DNA from: Pectobacterium sp. PL152
GTDB lineage: Bacteria > Pseudomonadota > Gammaproteobacteria > Enterobacterales > Enterobacteriaceae
NCBI GenBank assembly: GCA_021907015.1
Contig: CP091064.1
Coordinates: forward strand, 1,240,001-1,304,000
Length of the DNA: 64,000 bases
Direction of reading: 5' to 3'
The notes beneath the pieces were generated by a model. It saw nothing but the letters and a program-made list of their open reading frames with translations. It searched no databases and was not told the DNA's origin. Position numbers and translations under genes: made by a program. Shown one piece after another: positions 50,892 through 60,776 of the stretch (position 1 is its first letter; the number at the start of each line of letters is the position of its first letter).

Positions 50892-51066
50892 GGATGAGCC
50901 GCATGGACGCGGCTCAAGCTTGCGCCACGTCGGGAACGTGTCGCAAGCGGTCCGTTAAAGCCTGATATCGACGAAGGTACCGCGTCAGCGGCATAATTTC
51001 CCGCCGAAAGCCAGGGTTCCCAGGGCGACGGCGATTGAGCCGCCCTGGGTCGGGCGCGTGCTACAA
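50892..51066 (+). repeat. Dispersed ~175-bp repeat, copy 1
   Basis: Clearly related to the reverse complement of 60777-60952. Shared blocks include AGC.GCATGGACGC, GGTACCGCGT.AGCGGCATAA, CGCCGAAAGCCAGGGTTC and GGCGATTGAGC.GCCCT. Lies between mtnA and mtnD, outside genes. Contains GC-rich inverted segments. No coding potential that I trust. Confidence 0.75.
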
Positions 51067-51106
51067 GGTAGTATGAAAATAACGCCATTATCGCGCACGA
51101 AACCGT

Positions 51107-51137
51107 CTCTTAGTCTGCATAAAAATGTGACTAAGAG
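51107..51137. terminator. Inverted repeat downstream of mtnD
   Basis: CTCTTAGTC and GACTAAGAG with a 13-base loop, 39 bases after the mtnD stop. There is no T run; may protect or end the mtnBCD transcript. Confidence 0.35.
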
Positions 51138-51175
51138 ATAGGTGGAGGTTGATAAGAGGTTTTACAACAAACAAG

Positions 51176-51721
51176 TTAGCGCTCCAATTTCGGATACGCA
51201 TCCGCAATCTTATCGCCGGTAAAATGCGCGATCCAGCCTTCCGGGTTATCGAACAGGCGGATGGCGGTGAAGTGCGGTTCCGGCCCCATATCAAACCAGT
51301 GCGCGGTGCCCGCGGGCACGGACAGCAGATCGTTCTTCTCACACAGGATCTGGTAAATCTTGCCGTTCAGGTGCAGGCAGAACAGCCCCGCGCCTTCGAC
51401 GAAAAAGCGCACTTCATCTTCGTGATGCACATGCTCGGATAAAAACTTGGTGCGCAGCTCCGCACGTTGCGGGTTATCGGAACGCATACTGATGACGTCC
51501 CAGCTCTGATAGCCTTTTTCTGCCACCAGCTTATCAATCTCATGCTGATAGGCCGCCAGCACTTCTTCAGACGACGGCGCATCGCTCAGCTTCTGGCTGG
51601 CTTCCCAGCGTTCAAAACGTACGCCGATGTCATTCAGCTGTTTCTGAATCGCCTCGGCATCCTGACTTTGCCAAATCGGCTGGCTTGCATCGCTGTCGCT
51701 AAAAATGGTTAATCCACTCAT
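51176..51721 (-). CDS. mtnD: Acireductone dioxygenase
   Basis: Oxidises acireductone to 2-keto-4-methylthiobutyrate and formate (iron form). 181 residues, cupin fold with metal-binding [14 protein letters not shown] at residues about 95-108. Its start overlaps the end of mtnC by 4 bases. Confidence 0.95.
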   Translation of the reverse strand: MSGLTIFSDSDASQPIWQSQDAEAIQKQLNDIGVRFERWEASQKLSDAPSSEEVLAAYQHEIDKLVAEKGYQSWDVISMRSDNPQRAELRTKFLSEHVHHEDEVRFFVEGAGLFCLHLNGKIYQILCEKNDLLSVPAGTAHWFDMGPEPHFTAIRLFDNPEGWIAHFTGDKIADAYPKLER

Positions 51722-52406
51722 TGGGCGTACTCCGGTAAGTCGATCTGGTCAAAACGTGCCACCTGACGGTGACGGCTTACACTATCCGCATCATCACGAA
51801 TAAGCTGGCAGGTGTGCCAACCGGCCTCCTGCGCGGCATCCAGCTCCTGACGAATGTCCGATAAGAACAGAAGTTGTTCGGCAGGTAGCCCGATGGCTTG
51901 CGCAATCGTGCGATAAGAATCGGTCTCGCGCTTCGCACCGACGCGGGTATCAAAATAGTCGCTGAACAGCGGACGCAGGTCACCCGCGTTGCTGTAACCG
52001 AACAGCAGTTGCTGCGCTTCTACCGAGCCTGACGAGTACACATACAAACGCAGGCCTTGTTGCTGCCATGCCGCGAGCTGCGCTGCCACTTCAGGATACA
52101 AATGCCCTGAAAATCACCGTTGCGGTAGCCCGCCCGCCAGATAATGCCTTGCAAAAGCTTCAGTGCGGTAGATTTACGGTCCTCATCCATAAACTGGTTC
52201 AGCGCGGCAATCAGCGTCTCACTATCCGCATCCGGCTGGCTCAGCTCCTGACGCAGCGCGTCCAGCGCCTGCGCGATCTCAGGATCGCTCCCGTGCTGCC
52301 GCACCGTGTCGGCCAGACGTTCACGGGCATAAGGGAACAGCACGCTGTGAACAAAACGGATGTCGCTGGTGGTACCTTCAATATCCGTCACAATCGCGTT
52401 AATCAT
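51718..52406 (-). CDS. mtnC: Enolase-phosphatase E1 (one frameshift)
   Basis: HAD-family enzyme that enolises and dephosphorylates 2,3-diketo-5-methylthiopentyl 1-phosphate. The frame breaks near 52109 (GGG should be GGGG on the coding strand); corrected length is 229 residues, normal. HAD motif I is [11 protein letters not shown] and motif [12 protein letters not shown]. Lies between mtnB and mtnD with 4-base overlaps. Confidence 0.92.
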
Positions 52407-53020
52407 GCTTTCGCCTCCAGCAGCCGACGTTGCAATTCACACTGGAACAGGAACTCCAGCCCTTCCAGATGACGACGCGCTTCTTTCACCGTGGCGCCCC
52501 AGCAGTAAAGGCCGTGGCCGCGCACCAGAAAACCGTAGCGCAACGGCGTGTGGCTAGCGTACTCGGTTACCCGCTGTGCCAGCGCAGGAATATCCTGATC
52601 GTTATCAAAAATCGGGATCGCCACGCGATCCAAATGGGTCGTCTGCCCCGCCAACGACTTCTGCATTTCGTAGCCGTGCAGCACCAGTTCAGCGCCCTTC
52701 TCTACCCGAGACAGCACCGTGGCATTCACCGAGTGCGTGTGCAGCACCGCGCCAATCGTCGGCTCTCGACGATACAGCAACGTATGCAGCCCCGTTTCCG
52801 CCGATGGCGTACGGCCGCTCGGCACATGGTTCGTGGCAATCTCCACCAGCAGGAAATCCTCTGCCTGAAGGCTGCCTTTGTCTTTACCCGATTCGGTAAT
52901 CAGGAACTGCGCGTCATCAAGGCGTACGGACATATTGCCGCCCGTCGCTGGACACCAGCCTTTCTCGCCGATCCAGTGGCAGGCCGCAAGCAGCGCCGTC
53001 AATTGTTGATTTTCAGTCAT
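52403..53020 (-). CDS. mtnB: Methylthioribulose-1-phosphate dehydratase
   Basis: Zinc-dependent class II aldolase-fold dehydratase. 205 residues from ATG 53020 ([20 protein letters not shown]); the longer frame to 53083 adds an unlikely basic tail. Zinc ligands in [11 protein letters not shown] and the C-terminal [13 protein letters not shown]. First gene of mtnBCD. Confidence 0.94.
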   Translation of the reverse strand: MTENQQLTALLAACHWIGEKGWCPATGGNMSVRLDDAQFLITESGKDKGSLQAEDFLLVEIATNHVPSGRTPSAETGLHTLLYRREPTIGAVLHTHSVNATVLSRVEKGAELVLHGYEMQKSLAGQTTHLDRVAIPIFDNDQDIPALAQRVTEYASHTPLRYGFLVRGHGLYCWGATVKEARRHLEGLEFLFQCELQRRLLEAKA

Positions 53021-53108
53021 GAGGCTTCCCGTTTTTGGTCTTTCTTTTTCAAAGCATGCAGTTGCAGGTTTAGATCTTTTCATTATGTCTTAGCACGCAA
53101 AGGCATTT

Positions 53109-53132
53109 AGCCGTTTAAACGTCCAAGCGTCT
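53109..53132. promoter_or_regulatory. Three tandem MetJ-like boxes between mtnB and mtnE
   Basis: AGCCGTTT, AAACGTCC and AAGCGTCT follow each other without gaps, each matching the met box AGACGTCT at 6 of 8 positions. MetJ binds such tandem arrays cooperatively. Located between divergent mtnB and the aminotransferase gene. Confidence 0.6.
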
Positions 53133-53199
53133 TGATTGCCAAATACTAACAGCATGTTATATTACGAGGCAATACAGGCTTGCAGGAGTCCTACCCGCT

Positions 53200-54357
53200 A
53201 TGAGCGCCGCGCTAATCCCCGACAGTAAACTGCCTTCGCTGGGCACCACCATTTTTACTCAGATGAGTGCACTGGCCCAACAGCATCAGGCCATCAATCT
53301 ATCACAAGGTTTCCCTGATTTTGACGGCCCGGACTATTTACAACAGCGGCTGGCGTATCACGTCAGTCAGGGCGCGAACCAATATGCGCCGATGACCGGC
53401 GTCGCGCCGCTGCGTCAGGCGATTGCCGAAAAAACAGAAGAACTGTACGGCTGGCGACCGGATGCCGATAGTGAAGTCACCGTCACGGCGGGTGCCACTG
53501 AAGCGCTGTTTGCCGCTATTGCGGCGCTGGTGCGCCCCGGCGACGAAGTCATTTGTTTCGATCCCAGCTATGACAGCTATGCGCCTGCCGTTACGCTGGC
53601 TGGCGGCGTACTCAAACGCATCGCCTTGCAGCCGCCCGCATTTCGCGTGGACTGGTCGCATTTTGCTGACCTGCTGAGCGATCGTACTCGTTTGGTCATC
53701 CTGAATACCCCACACAACCCGTCCGCCACCGTCTGGCAGAAAGCCGATTTTGAACAACTGTGGCAGGCGATTGCCGCGCGTAACATCTTTGTGCTGAGCG
53801 ATGAAGTCTACGAACATATCTGTTTCGACAGTGAAGGGCACGCTAGCGTGCTGGCACATCCGTCGCTGCGTCAACGCGCCATCGCCGTCTCATCGTTTGG
53901 TAAAACGTTCCACATGACCGGCTGGAAAGTCGGCTACTGCGTCGCCCCCGCGGTATTGAGTGCGGAAGTGCGTAAAGTTCACCAGTATCTGACGTTCTCC
54001 GTGAACACGCCTGCCCAGTTTGCGATTGCCGATATGCTGCGTGAACAGCCGCAACACTGGCGTGAACTGCCCGATTTTTACCGTGCCAAGCGCGATCGCT
54101 TCATCAACGCACTGGCGAGCAGCCGTTTCGAGATTCTGCCTTGCGAAGGCACCTACTTCCTGCTGGCGGACTATCGGGCGATTTCCGATCTGGACGATGT
54201 CAGTTTCTGCCGCTGGCTGACCGAACACGTTGGCGTCGCGGCCATTCCGCTGTCCGTCTTTTGCGCCGATCCGTTCCCACATACGTTGATTCGACTATGC
54301 TTTGCTAAACAGGAAGCAACGTTGGATGCCGCTGCGGAGCGTTTATGTCGACTTTAA
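53200..54357 (+). CDS. mtnE: Methionine aminotransferase (YbdL/MtnE type)
   Basis: PLP enzyme, fold type I, for the last salvage step from ketomethylthiobutyrate to methionine. 385 residues, with the PLP lysine in SSFGKTFHMTGWKVGYC and the NTPHNPSATVW and SDEVYEHICFD motifs. Highly similar in motif layout to E. coli YbdL. Its end overlaps yafV by 13 bases. Confidence 0.9.
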   Translation: MSAALIPDSKLPSLGTTIFTQMSALAQQHQAINLSQGFPDFDGPDYLQQRLAYHVSQGANQYAPMTGVAPLRQAIAEKTEELYGWRPDADSEVTVTAGATEALFAAIAALVRPGDEVICFDPSYDSYAPAVTLAGGVLKRIALQPPAFRVDWSHFADLLSDRTRLVILNTPHNPSATVWQKADFEQLWQAIAARNIFVLSDEVYEHICFDSEGHASVLAHPSLRQRAIAVSSFGKTFHMTGWKVGYCVAPAVLSAEVRKVHQYLTFSVNTPAQFAIADMLREQPQHWRELPDFYRAKRDRFINALASSRFEILPCEGTYFLLADYRAISDLDDVSFCRWLTEHVGVAAIPLSVFCADPFPHTLIRLCFAKQEATLDAAAERLCRL

Positions 54358-55112
54358 AGATTTCACTACTGCAACAGCCGCTGGTCTGGCGCGATGGGGA
54401 AGCCAATCTGCGCCATTTCGATACCTTATTGGCAGAGATGAGCGGACGCGATCTGATTGTGTTGCCGGAGATGTTCACCACCGGCTTTGCGATGGAAGCA
54501 GCCAAAGGCAGTCTGGAGCAGTCAGTTGTAGAAGCGTGGCTGCACCAGTGGGCGCAGAAAACGAATGCCCTGATCGGCGGTAGCGTCGCGGTGAACACGC
54601 CAAAAGGCGCAGTGAACCGTTTCCTGCTGGTCGATCCGCACGGTGAGGTGTATCACTACGATAAACGCCACCTGTTTCGCATGGCGGACGAACACCACCA
54701 TTATCAGGCAGGCACGGAACGGGTCACCCTTGAGTGGCGCGGCTGGCGTATCTGTCCGATGATCTGCTACGACCTGCGTTTCCCGGTCTGGTCGCGCAAT
54801 CGGCAGGACTACGATCTGGCGCTGTATGTCGCCAACTGGCCTGCGCCTCGCGCAGCACACTGGCAGACGCTGCTGGCAGCGCGCGCCATTGAGAATCAGG
54901 CCTACGTTGCAGGCTGTAACCGCGTTGGCACCGACGGCAACGGTCACAGCTACCGTGGCGATAGCCTGATTATTAATGCACAGGGGGAAATCCTGGCTTC
55001 TGCCGCCCCCAACCAGCCTGCCCGTCTGGACGCGGAACTGTCGCTGGAAGCGCTGCAAAGCTATCGGGAATCCTTCCCCGCCTGGCGCGACGCCGATCGT
55101 TTTACGCTGTAG
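54345..55112 (+). CDS. yafV: Omega-amidase, nitrilase family YafV
   Basis: Hydrolyses alpha-keto acid amides such as 2-oxoglutaramate, the by-product of glutamine-dependent transamination, so it pulls the MtnE reaction forward. 255 residues. The Glu-Lys-Cys triad is visible in VLPEMFTTGF, YDKRHLFRM and MICYDLRFP. Overlap with mtnE supports a shared function. Confidence 0.92.
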   Translation: MSTLKISLLQQPLVWRDGEANLRHFDTLLAEMSGRDLIVLPEMFTTGFAMEAAKGSLEQSVVEAWLHQWAQKTNALIGGSVAVNTPKGAVNRFLLVDPHGEVYHYDKRHLFRMADEHHHYQAGTERVTLEWRGWRICPMICYDLRFPVWSRNRQDYDLALYVANWPAPRAAHWQTLLAARAIENQAYVAGCNRVGTDGNGHSYRGDSLIINAQGEILASAAPNQPARLDAELSLEALQSYRESFPAWRDADRFTL

Positions 55113-55133
55113 CTGTCATTGCTGTAGCTGTCG

Positions 55134-56396
55134 TTACTGTGCAGAGGCGTGGTAGAACACCGCCTGATAAAATGCCTGTAGCGCCAGCGCCACATCCGCG
55201 GTGGTCACAGATTCGTCAGGGTGGTGGCTGATGCCGCCACGACAGCGAACAAACAGCATCGCTACCGGCCAGCGTTCGGCGATGGCAATCGCATCGTGTC
55301 CCGCGCCGCTTGGCAGCATCAGCGTTTTCCCCTGCACCTGCGTCACCGCCTCGTTTAATATCGACTGCAAGGTGGGATCGCAGCGGGTTGCCGCAATACG
55401 GTAATACTCTTCGGCACTAAACTGGCAGCCGCGCTGGTGCGCGATATCCTGCCCTAGCGTCAGGAGTTTCTCTAACAGCGCATCCAGCGGTGCATCCTCC
55501 GGTCCGCGAATATCCAGCGTCATCTTCACTTCACCGGGAATGACGTTCGCCGCGCCCGGCAAACACTGCAACGTACCAAACGTGGCGACCAGATGGGGAT
55601 CGCTTTCACGCGTAGTCCGCTCAGCCTGCGCCATCCAGTCCGCCGCCGCCGCCAGCGCATCCTGCCGTTGCGTCATCGGTACGGTGCCCGCATGTCCCGC
55701 CAACCCAAGGAACGTGCAATTGAGCCGCCGCGCCCCGTTGATCGCCGTGACCACGCCCAGCGCCAGATCCTGCTGTTCCAGACACGGTCCCTGTTCGATA
55801 TGCAATTCCAGATAGGCAGCGATGTCGCTGACCGGACGCGCGGCCAGCGCCACCTCAAGTGGATCCAGCCCCGCAATGGTCAGCGCCTGCGCTACACTGG
55901 TGCCTTCGGCATCCTGACACTCCAGCCAGTTCCCCGGCCAGGTGCCTGTTAGCCCTCGACTACCGAGCAGCGTAATACCAAAGCGTGTCCCCTCCTCATC
56001 GCCGAAGCCGATAATTTCCAACGCCACGGGCAAACGCGTACCCTGCTGATGAAATGCGCGCACCACTTCAATCGCCGTCAATACGCCCAACATCCCATCA
56101 TAGCGTCCGGCATTGCGCACCGTGTCCAGATGCGAACCGAGCAACAGCGCGGGTGCATCCGGCGTTAATCCTTCATAGCGACCGCAAATGTTGCCAACGC
56201 TATCCTGCCAGACACTCATCCCCGCCTCGCGCATCCATTCCCCCACCCGCGCATTGGCGCGCAGGTGCTCCAGCGACAGATAAACGCGAGTCAACTGGCC
56301 GGGCGTTTCGCTGATTTCTGCCAGCGCATCGCAACGCGACATAATCTGCTCAGCGGCAACGCGTGCCGCAGCGGGCGACATCAACCTTTCACTCAT
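55134..56396 (-). CDS. hpxK: Allantoate amidohydrolase, M20 family
   Basis: Metal-dependent enzyme of the Zn-carboxypeptidase/carbamoylase group, assigned to allantoate breakdown by its setting next to hpxJ. 420 residues from ATG 56396, which overlaps the hpxJ stop (ATGA). Metal-ligand motifs GSHLDTVRNAGRYDG, GDEEGTRFG and LELHIEQG are complete. A general N-carbamoyl amino-acid amidase is the alternative. Confidence 0.82.
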   Translation of the reverse strand: MSERLMSPAAARVAAEQIMSRCDALAEISETPGQLTRVYLSLEHLRANARVGEWMREAGMSVWQDSVGNICGRYEGLTPDAPALLLGSHLDTVRNAGRYDGMLGVLTAIEVVRAFHQQGTRLPVALEIIGFGDEEGTRFGITLLGSRGLTGTWPGNWLECQDAEGTSVAQALTIAGLDPLEVALAARPVSDIAAYLELHIEQGPCLEQQDLALGVVTAINGARRLNCTFLGLAGHAGTVPMTQRQDALAAAADWMAQAERTTRESDPHLVATFGTLQCLPGAANVIPGEVKMTLDIRGPEDAPLDALLEKLLTLGQDIAHQRGCQFSAEEYYRIAATRCDPTLQSILNEAVTQVQGKTLMLPSGAGHDAIAIAERWPVAMLFVRCRGGISHHPDESVTTADVALALQAFYQAVFYHASAQ

Positions 56397-57637
56397 GCAC
56401 GTCCCTCGTCCGTCGCGTAACAATTCCAGGCAGCCTGCAACGCTTCACCCTGCACCGTGCGGAAACCCAGCCGATTTAATACGGCCTCCAGCGCTGTCAG
56501 CGTTTGCATCACACAGTCTTTACGCGCGTTGTAGCCCATCGTGCCAATGCGCCAGATCTTGCCCTGAAGCGGGCCAAACGAGGTGCCGATCTCAATGGCG
56601 AAATCTTCCAGCAATAACTTACGCACCTGCTCACCGTGCACACCGTCAGGAATGACCACGCCCAGTACGTTATTCATTTTGTGAGGCAACGAACCAAAGG
56701 TTTCCAGCCCCATCCCCTGAATCCCCGCCACCAGCGCATTACCGTGCAACGCATGGCGGGCAATGCTGCGATCCAGGCCTTCTTCGAGGATCGTTCGGGC
56801 ACATTCACGGGCGGCAAACAGCATGCTCGTCGCCTCGGTGTGGTGGTTCAGACGCTCCGGCCCCCAGTAATCCATCACCATGCCCAGATCGAAATAGTTG
56901 GAATAGATCATCTCGTCATCGCCATCCTGATGCGCGTCCGTTCGGATCCCCTCCTCTACGCATTTACGACGGCGGATCACCGTTTCCATCTGCGGGCTGA
57001 GCGTGATCGGTGAGCTGCCAGACGGCCCGCCGAGACACTTCTGTAATCCGGCGGAAACCGCATCCAGTCCCCATTTGTCCGTTTCCAACGGGTTCCCGCC
57101 AAAAGACGCCGTCGCATCGGTATAAAACAGTACGCCATGACGGCGGCAAATCTCGCCCAACTCTTCCAGCGGTTGCAGCATGGTGGTGGAGGTGTCGCCC
57201 TGTACCGTCAGCAGCAGGCGTGGACGTACCGCCTTGATCGCGTCTTCGATTTGGTCAGGCGAGAACACCTCGCCCCACGGTACTTCAATGGTATGAACCT
57301 CGGCACGACAGCGGCGGGCAATCTCACACAGTAGATGACCAAAACGACCAAATACCGGCACCAGCACCTTGTCGCCAGGCCGGATTGATGACAGCAGAAT
57401 CGCTTCGATCCCCGCGCGCGAGGTGCCGTCTACCAGCATCGTCCAGCGGTTTTCCGTGCGGAAAAGCTGACGATAGAGCGCCATGACCTGATTCATGTAG
57501 TTCGTCATCGCGGGGTCATACTGTCCAACCAGTTGGCTGGCCATTGCCCGTAATACGCGCGGATCGGCGTTGATCGGCCCCGGCCCCATCAGTAAGCGAT
57601 GAGGTGGATTAATTTGCGCGTACAGTTCGCTGCTCAT
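56393..57637 (-). CDS. hpxJ: Ureidoglycine aminotransferase, class V
   Basis: PLP enzyme of the PucG type that transfers the amino group of ureidoglycine to a keto acid, giving oxalurate. 414 residues from ATG 57637 (MSSELYAQINPPHRLLMGPG), preceded by GGAG; the frame to 57688 is too long. PLP lysine in SAGLQKCLGGPSG and TDATASFGGNP are visible. Second-last gene of the allantoate operon. Confidence 0.83.
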   Translation of the reverse strand: MSSELYAQINPPHRLLMGPGPINADPRVLRAMASQLVGQYDPAMTNYMNQVMALYRQLFRTENRWTMLVDGTSRAGIEAILLSSIRPGDKVLVPVFGRFGHLLCEIARRCRAEVHTIEVPWGEVFSPDQIEDAIKAVRPRLLLTVQGDTSTTMLQPLEELGEICRRHGVLFYTDATASFGGNPLETDKWGLDAVSAGLQKCLGGPSGSSPITLSPQMETVIRRRKCVEEGIRTDAHQDGDDEMIYSNYFDLGMVMDYWGPERLNHHTEATSMLFAARECARTILEEGLDRSIARHALHGNALVAGIQGMGLETFGSLPHKMNNVLGVVIPDGVHGEQVRKLLLEDFAIEIGTSFGPLQGKIWRIGTMGYNARKDCVMQTLTALEAVLNRLGFRTVQGEALQAAWNCYATDEGRA

Positions 57638-57687
57638 GGTTATATGCTCCACACTTTTGTTTCGACTTACACATTCGGCAAGCGTCA

Positions 57688-58431
57688 TTACGCTTCCGAT
57701 AGTCCTCGCACCGAGGCGATAAACTGTTTTAATTCACGGGTCTGCGGGTTAGCGAACAGCGTTTTGCTGTCGCCCTGCTCCCAGACGGTGCCCTGATGCA
57801 TAAACACCACGCGGTCACCCACTTCACGGGCAAAATTCATTTCATGCGTCACCAGAATCAGCGTCATCCCTTCTGCGGCCAACTGTTCCAGCACTTTCAA
57901 CACTTCGCCGACTAATTCAGGATCGAGCGCCGAGGTAATTTCATCGCACAGCAAGACTTTCGGGTTCATCGCCAGCGCGCGGGCAATCGCGACGCGCTGC
58001 TGCTGGCCGCCCGACAGGTTGGCAGGATAGTAGTGAAGGCGTTCACCCAGTCCGACTTTATTGAGCATCTGTTCACCCAGCTCACGGCATTCCGCCGCGC
58101 TTTTCCCCAGTACGCGGCGCGGTGCCAGCATCACGTTTTCCAGCGCCGTCATATGCGGGAACAGATTGAAATTCTGGAACACCATCCCGACCGAGCGGCT
58201 GATTTCCCGCGCCTGCGAATCTCGGTCGGTAACCGTCATCCCGCCCAGCTTGATGCTGCCGTCCTGATAGCCTTCCAGACCGTTCATGCAGCGCAGGAGC
58301 GTGCTCTTACCGGAGCCGCTGCGCCCAATGATCGAAATGACTTCACCCATTTCGATATCCAGATCCACCCCTTTCAGGACATGGTTCTGGCCGTAATACT
58401 TTTGAACCTGATTAATGGTGATGAGCGGCAT
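57688..58431 (-). CDS. Polar amino-acid type ABC transporter ATPase
   Basis: 247-residue ATP-binding subunit with Walker A GRSGSGKST, signature LSGGQQQR and Walker B VLLCDEIT. Belongs to the PAAT group (GlnQ/HisP-like). By gene order it corresponds to the fourth gene of the Klebsiella hpxFGHIJK operon. Overlaps the permease gene by 20 bases. Probably imports allantoate or a related ureide. Confidence 0.88.
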   Translation of the reverse strand: MPLITINQVQKYYGQNHVLKGVDLDIEMGEVISIIGRSGSGKSTLLRCMNGLEGYQDGSIKLGGMTVTDRDSQAREISRSVGMVFQNFNLFPHMTALENVMLAPRRVLGKSAAECRELGEQMLNKVGLGERLHYYPANLSGGQQQRVAIARALAMNPKVLLCDEITSALDPELVGEVLKVLEQLAAEGMTLILVTHEMNFAREVGDRVVFMHQGTVWEQGDSKTLFANPQTRELKQFIASVRGLSEA

Positions 58432-59065
58432 TGAATTTCTTCTCCAGATAGCGGCTGTAGTAAGAGAGCGGATAGCACATCAGGAAGTAGCCCAGCGCCA
58501 CCAATCCGAACACTTTAAACGGCTGATAGGTCACGTTATTCAGCATGGTTCCCGCTTTGGTCAGCTCGACAAATCCGATGATTGACGCCAGCGCGGTGCC
58601 TTTAATGACCTGAACGGAAAACCCCACCGTGGGCGCGATGGCGATACGCATCGCCTGCGGCGCAATCACCCGATAGAGCGTCTGGCCGAAATCCAGACCG
58701 AGACAGCGCGAGGCTTCCCACTGCCCTTTCGGCAAGGCTTCCACACTGCCGCACCAGATATCCACCAGAAAGGCGCTGGTAAACAGCGTCAGCGCCAGTG
58801 CCGCCGCCGTCCACGGGCTCACATCGATGCCGAACAGCGCCAGCCCGAAAAACGCGAGAAACAGCTGCATCAGCAGCGGCGTCCCCTGAAACAGCTCGGA
58901 ATACAGATGGACAAAGCGCGTCGGCCATTTGCGCTTGGTCAACCGCAGCAGCATCAGCGGGAACGTCACCAGCGCACCGCCGATGAAGGCCGTCAGCGAC
59001 AGCAGCAGTGTCCAGCGCGCCGCCAGCAGCAGGTTGCGCACAATATCCCAGTCGGTAAATGCCAT
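58412..59065 (-). CDS. ABC transporter permease 2, amino-acid/ureide type
   Basis: Inner-membrane permease, 217 residues from ATG 59065, which shares one base with the stop of permease 1 (TAATG). At least four hydrophobic segments, and the EAA loop ALPKGQWEASRCLGLDFGQT that docks the ATPase. Forms a heterodimer with the upstream permease. Confidence 0.88.
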   Translation of the reverse strand: MAFTDWDIVRNLLLAARWTLLLSLTAFIGGALVTFPLMLLRLTKRKWPTRFVHLYSELFQGTPLLMQLFLAFFGLALFGIDVSPWTAAALALTLFTSAFLVDIWCGSVEALPKGQWEASRCLGLDFGQTLYRVIAPQAMRIAIAPTVGFSVQVIKGTALASIIGFVELTKAGTMLNNVTYQPFKVFGLVALGYFLMCYPLSYYSRYLEKKFNAAHHH

Positions 59066-59730
59066 TATGACTGACTCCCTAAGAAACGCCGTCCCGCCAG
59101 CAGCAAGAGTTGCCGCATCAGGACAGATAGCGCCAGATAACACAGCGTGGTCGCCAGATACACTTCAAAGCTTAAAAACGTACGGGACTGAATCAGGTTG
59201 GCGGCAAAGGTCAGTTCTTCATAAGACACCTGTGACACGACCGACGATCCCAGCATGACAATGATGCATTGGCTGACCAACGCCGGATAAATCCGCTGGA
59301 GCGCGGGCGGAAGAATGACACGTAAAAAGGTCTGCACCCGCGTCAGCCCCAGCACACGGGCCGCTTCCCACTGGCCTTTCGGCGTCACCTGAATCCCCGC
59401 GCGGATAATCTCGGTGCTGTACGCCCCGAGGTTAATCAGCATCGCCAACAGCGCGGCCTGCCCTGCGGTGAGCTTCCAGCCCAGACTCGGCAAACCGAAA
59501 ACGATGAAAAACAGCTGCACCACAAACGGCGTATTGCGGATCAGCTCGACATAGATTCCCCACAGCCGACTCAGCAGAGTGGGTTTACCGCTGCGCAAGG
59601 CCGCCCCGCAGATACCGATAGCAATACCGCCGAGGGTGGCCATGACCGTCAGCTCAATGGTGACCCACAACCCCGCCAGCAGCTCAGGCCAGAACGGAAA
59701 CAGCGCGGAAAAATTAAGCTGATAGGTCAT
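59065..59730 (-). CDS. ABC transporter permease 1, amino-acid/ureide type
   Basis: 221 residues with four to five membrane segments and the EAA loop VTPKGQWEAARVLGLTRVQT. Pairs with permease 2. Located 12 bases downstream of the binding-protein gene. Confidence 0.88.
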   Translation of the reverse strand: MTYQLNFSALFPFWPELLAGLWVTIELTVMATLGGIAIGICGAALRSGKPTLLSRLWGIYVELIRNTPFVVQLFFIVFGLPSLGWKLTAGQAALLAMLINLGAYSTEIIRAGIQVTPKGQWEAARVLGLTRVQTFLRVILPPALQRIYPALVSQCIIVMLGSSVVSQVSYEELTFAANLIQSRTFLSFEVYLATTLCYLALSVLMRQLLLLAGRRFLGSQS

Positions 59731-59742
59731 GGCATGCTCCCG

Positions 59743-60549
59743 TTAAGCCTTGATGCTGGCCGGCAGCGGCGCTTTCAGCCATTTTTCCGACAGGGTATTG
59801 AGCGTATTGTCTTTCAGCGCCTGCTCAATCAAGGCATCGACTTTCGCTTTCAGTGCGGGTTCATCCTTTTTCAGACCGATGTAGCACGGCGAATCTTTCA
59901 GCATAAATTTAGCCACCGGCGCTTTCGTCGGGTTCTGCTCGGCGATAGCCGCGACTACCAGATTGCCGGTGGCGACATACTCCACCTGCCCGGACAGGTA
60001 CGCCGACAGCGTGGTGTTGTTGTCTTCGTAGCGCTTAATCTGCGCGGCCTTCGGCGCGATATCCGTTAGCACCATGTCTTCTACCGCACCGCGCGTAACG
60101 CCGATGCTTTTGCCTTCCAGCGCGTCTGACGATGTCAGCGAACTGTCTTTCGGCCCAAATACGCCGAGGAAAAACGGCGCATAAGCGCGGCTGAAATCGA
60201 TCACTTTTTCACGCTCGGCGTTTTTACCCAGGCTGGAGATCACCAGGTCAACTTTGTTGGTTTGCAGGTAAGGCACGCGGTTGGCGCTGGTTACCGGAAC
60301 CAGCTGCAACTTTAGTTTCATCTCTTTCGCCAGATAGCGGGCGATATCGATGTCATATCCCTGCGGTTGCAGATCCGTCCCTACCGATCCAAACGGCGGG
60401 AAATCCTGCGGCACAGCGACACGCAGCACACCGCGCTTCTCGATATCCTGCAACTGATCGGCCATCGCGCTACCGGCCTGAACCAGTAACATTGCCGCGC
60501 CCATCACCGCCAGTAACCCTTTTTTGATGCCCAGTTTATTGATCAACAT
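59743..60549 (-). CDS. Periplasmic substrate-binding protein of ABC importer
   Basis: 268 residues with a signal peptide (cleavage after SAMA at about residue 30) and the type II solute-binding fold (GVLRVAVPQDFPPFG, GYDIDIARYLAKEM). Family 3 (amino-acid type). First gene of the operon; an operator-like sequence lies 56 bases upstream. The ligand is inferred as allantoate from the neighbours. Confidence 0.88.
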   Translation of the reverse strand: MLINKLGIKKGLLAVMGAAMLLVQAGSAMADQLQDIEKRGVLRVAVPQDFPPFGSVGTDLQPQGYDIDIARYLAKEMKLKLQLVPVTSANRVPYLQTNKVDLVISSLGKNAEREKVIDFSRAYAPFFLGVFGPKDSSLTSSDALEGKSIGVTRGAVEDMVLTDIAPKAAQIKRYEDNNTTLSAYLSGQVEYVATGNLVVAAIAEQNPTKAPVAKFMLKDSPCYIGLKKDEPALKAKVDALIEQALKDNTLNTLSEKWLKAPLPASIKA

Positions 60550-60604
60550 CGTCTCTGCCCCCGGTTAGTGTAATTGAAACGAAAGATTCTTTAAAAACAA
60601 ATAC

Positions 60605-60620
60605 TGAAACTATCGTTACA
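60605..60620. promoter_or_regulatory. Operator-like site upstream of the allantoate operon
   Basis: TGAAACTATCGTTACA; its reverse complement matches 61963-61978 at 14 of 16 bases. Imperfect palindrome TGAAAC-N4-GTTACA. A weaker related half (TGAAACGAAAGATTCT) lies at 60575-60590. Likely binding site of the RpiR-type regulator. Confidence 0.6.
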
Positions 60621-60776
60621 AATATTAAGCAAGGAGCATGCCAGATTACGTGGTTACCCTTGACGATAAGGAACAACGTAGAAGGTCAGAGAATCGTGCT
60701 GAAATATGGCATAGCTGTGGATATGGAATACTGGTGAACAGTTTCGGGCGTGATTATAGAAAGATAATTTATGCAA

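Noticed and set aside
50867..51088. Minus-strand open frame inside the dispersed repeat
   Set aside because: Coincides exactly with repeat copy 1, has an Arg/Ala-rich low-quality translation and no ribosome site.
48364..55112. SAM riboswitch upstream of mtn genes
   Set aside because: The leaders of mtnK, mtnA, mtnB and mtnE are short and show no riboswitch-like multi-stem structure; MetJ boxes fit better.
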